In this document: positions 63,783-64,000 of the stretch, piece after piece | Position numbering within the stretch: the stretch's first letter is position 1 | Layout: every line of letters begins with the position of its first letter | NCBI GenBank assembly: GCA_024220505.1 | Contig: JAKZZE010000005.1 | Location: 1,324,501 to 1,388,500, forward strand | Direction of reading: 5' to 3' | DNA from: Rhizopus arrhizus | Lineage: Eukaryota; Mucoromycota; Mucoromycetes; Mucorales; Rhizopodaceae | Length of the DNA: 64,000 nucleotides | Made by a program: the position numbers and the translations under genes | Notes under the pieces: generated by a model | What the model was told of the DNA's origin: nothing | The model's database searches: none | The model's input: the letters and a program-made list of their open reading frames with translations, nothing else

Positions 63783-64000
63783 ATGATGAATAACCAAAGC
63801 TTGCTTTCCTGTGAACTTGATCAACAAGAGCAAGATATTGCCATAGTGAAAAAGAGAGACTTTTCTTTAGTCACATCTTACACGGACGAAGAAACATCCA
63901 AGAAAAGAGCTAAAAGTAAGATAAATGCTTTCCCTATAATACTTAACTAACAGGATTTTTTTTTTTTTTTTTTTACAAACTAGCCAAAAAGTCACCAAAA
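63783..64000 (+). CDS. 5' end of an unknown gene, cut by the window edge
   Basis: The ATG at 63,783 opens a 44-codon exon (MMNNQSLLSCELDQQEQ start, TSKKRAK end). A GTAAG donor at 63,916 and a T-rich tract ending in ACTAG at 63,983 define an intron, and exon 2 continues in frame as KKSPK to the edge. The visible part is charged with a Lys/Arg cluster that could be a nuclear signal. Too short to assign. Confidence 0.6.

Noticed and set aside
1..64000. CRISPR arrays, bacterial operons or ribosome binding sites
   Set aside because: No spaced direct repeats, and the introns, tRNA types and elements are eukaryotic.

Overview
The window is AT-rich fungal nuclear DNA, most likely from an early-diverging fungus of the Mucorales type (inference). 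The evidence is one six-exon mitochondrial cytochrome c peroxidase gene with short GT-AG introns, intact tRNA-Phe(GAA) and tRNA-Ser(TGA) genes, and a dense mix of LINE, Ty3/gypsy, Tc1-like, CACTA-like, Merlin-like and MULE-like elements. Almost everything from 1 to about 60,200 is transposable element, much of it nested. Ordinary chromosomal genes appear only at the right edge: the peroxidase at 61,582-62,994 and the start of an unknown gene at 63,783.

The organising feature is a family of LINEs placed exactly at the mature 5' end of tRNA genes. LINE 1 (1,095-6,413) starts one base upstream of tRNA-Phe and is bounded by a 15-bp duplication holding base -1 and the first 14 bases of that tRNA. 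The tRNA is therefore rebuilt intact on one side. Behind the second copy of the duplication lies LINE 2, which entered the same site earlier. LINE 4 starts at base -1 of tRNA-Ser (27,313). A third LINE 5' end lies at about 22,121.

These LINEs were then filled with other elements. LINE 2 carries two abutting CACTA-like elements (A 6,485-10,355; D 10,359-12,967) and Tc1-like elements G (13,303-17,286, itself holding F and a solo LTR), H (18,120-19,754) and I (19,765-21,413). LINE 3 holds a decayed Tnp2-type CACTA element (E, from 22,174). LINE 4 was hit in its first bases by a Ty3 element (27,322-37,756), whose 5' LTR is split by CACTA-like element B. It was hit in ORF1 by an intact chromodomain Ty3 element (37,894-43,882) and by Tc1-like U (44,572-46,531). 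It is cut off at 48,491 by an LTR. From 49,073 to 55,625 a Tc1-like element (Q) contains a Merlin-like element (T), which contains another Tc1-like element (P), which contains a solo LTR. Solo LTRs and a MULE-like pseudogene (57,925-60,176) follow.

Most boundaries were read from terminal repeats and target duplications: 3 bp for the CACTA-like, TA for Tc1-like, 4-5 bp for LTR, 7 bp for Merlin-like, about 9 bp for MULE-like and 15 bp for LINE. Several LTRs lack matching flanks and join unrelated sequences, which points to repeated LTR-LTR recombination. The elements that look intact are LINE 1, the chromodomain Ty3 element, the four-exon gene of element A, and the transposase frame of element I, which has lost a catalytic Asp.
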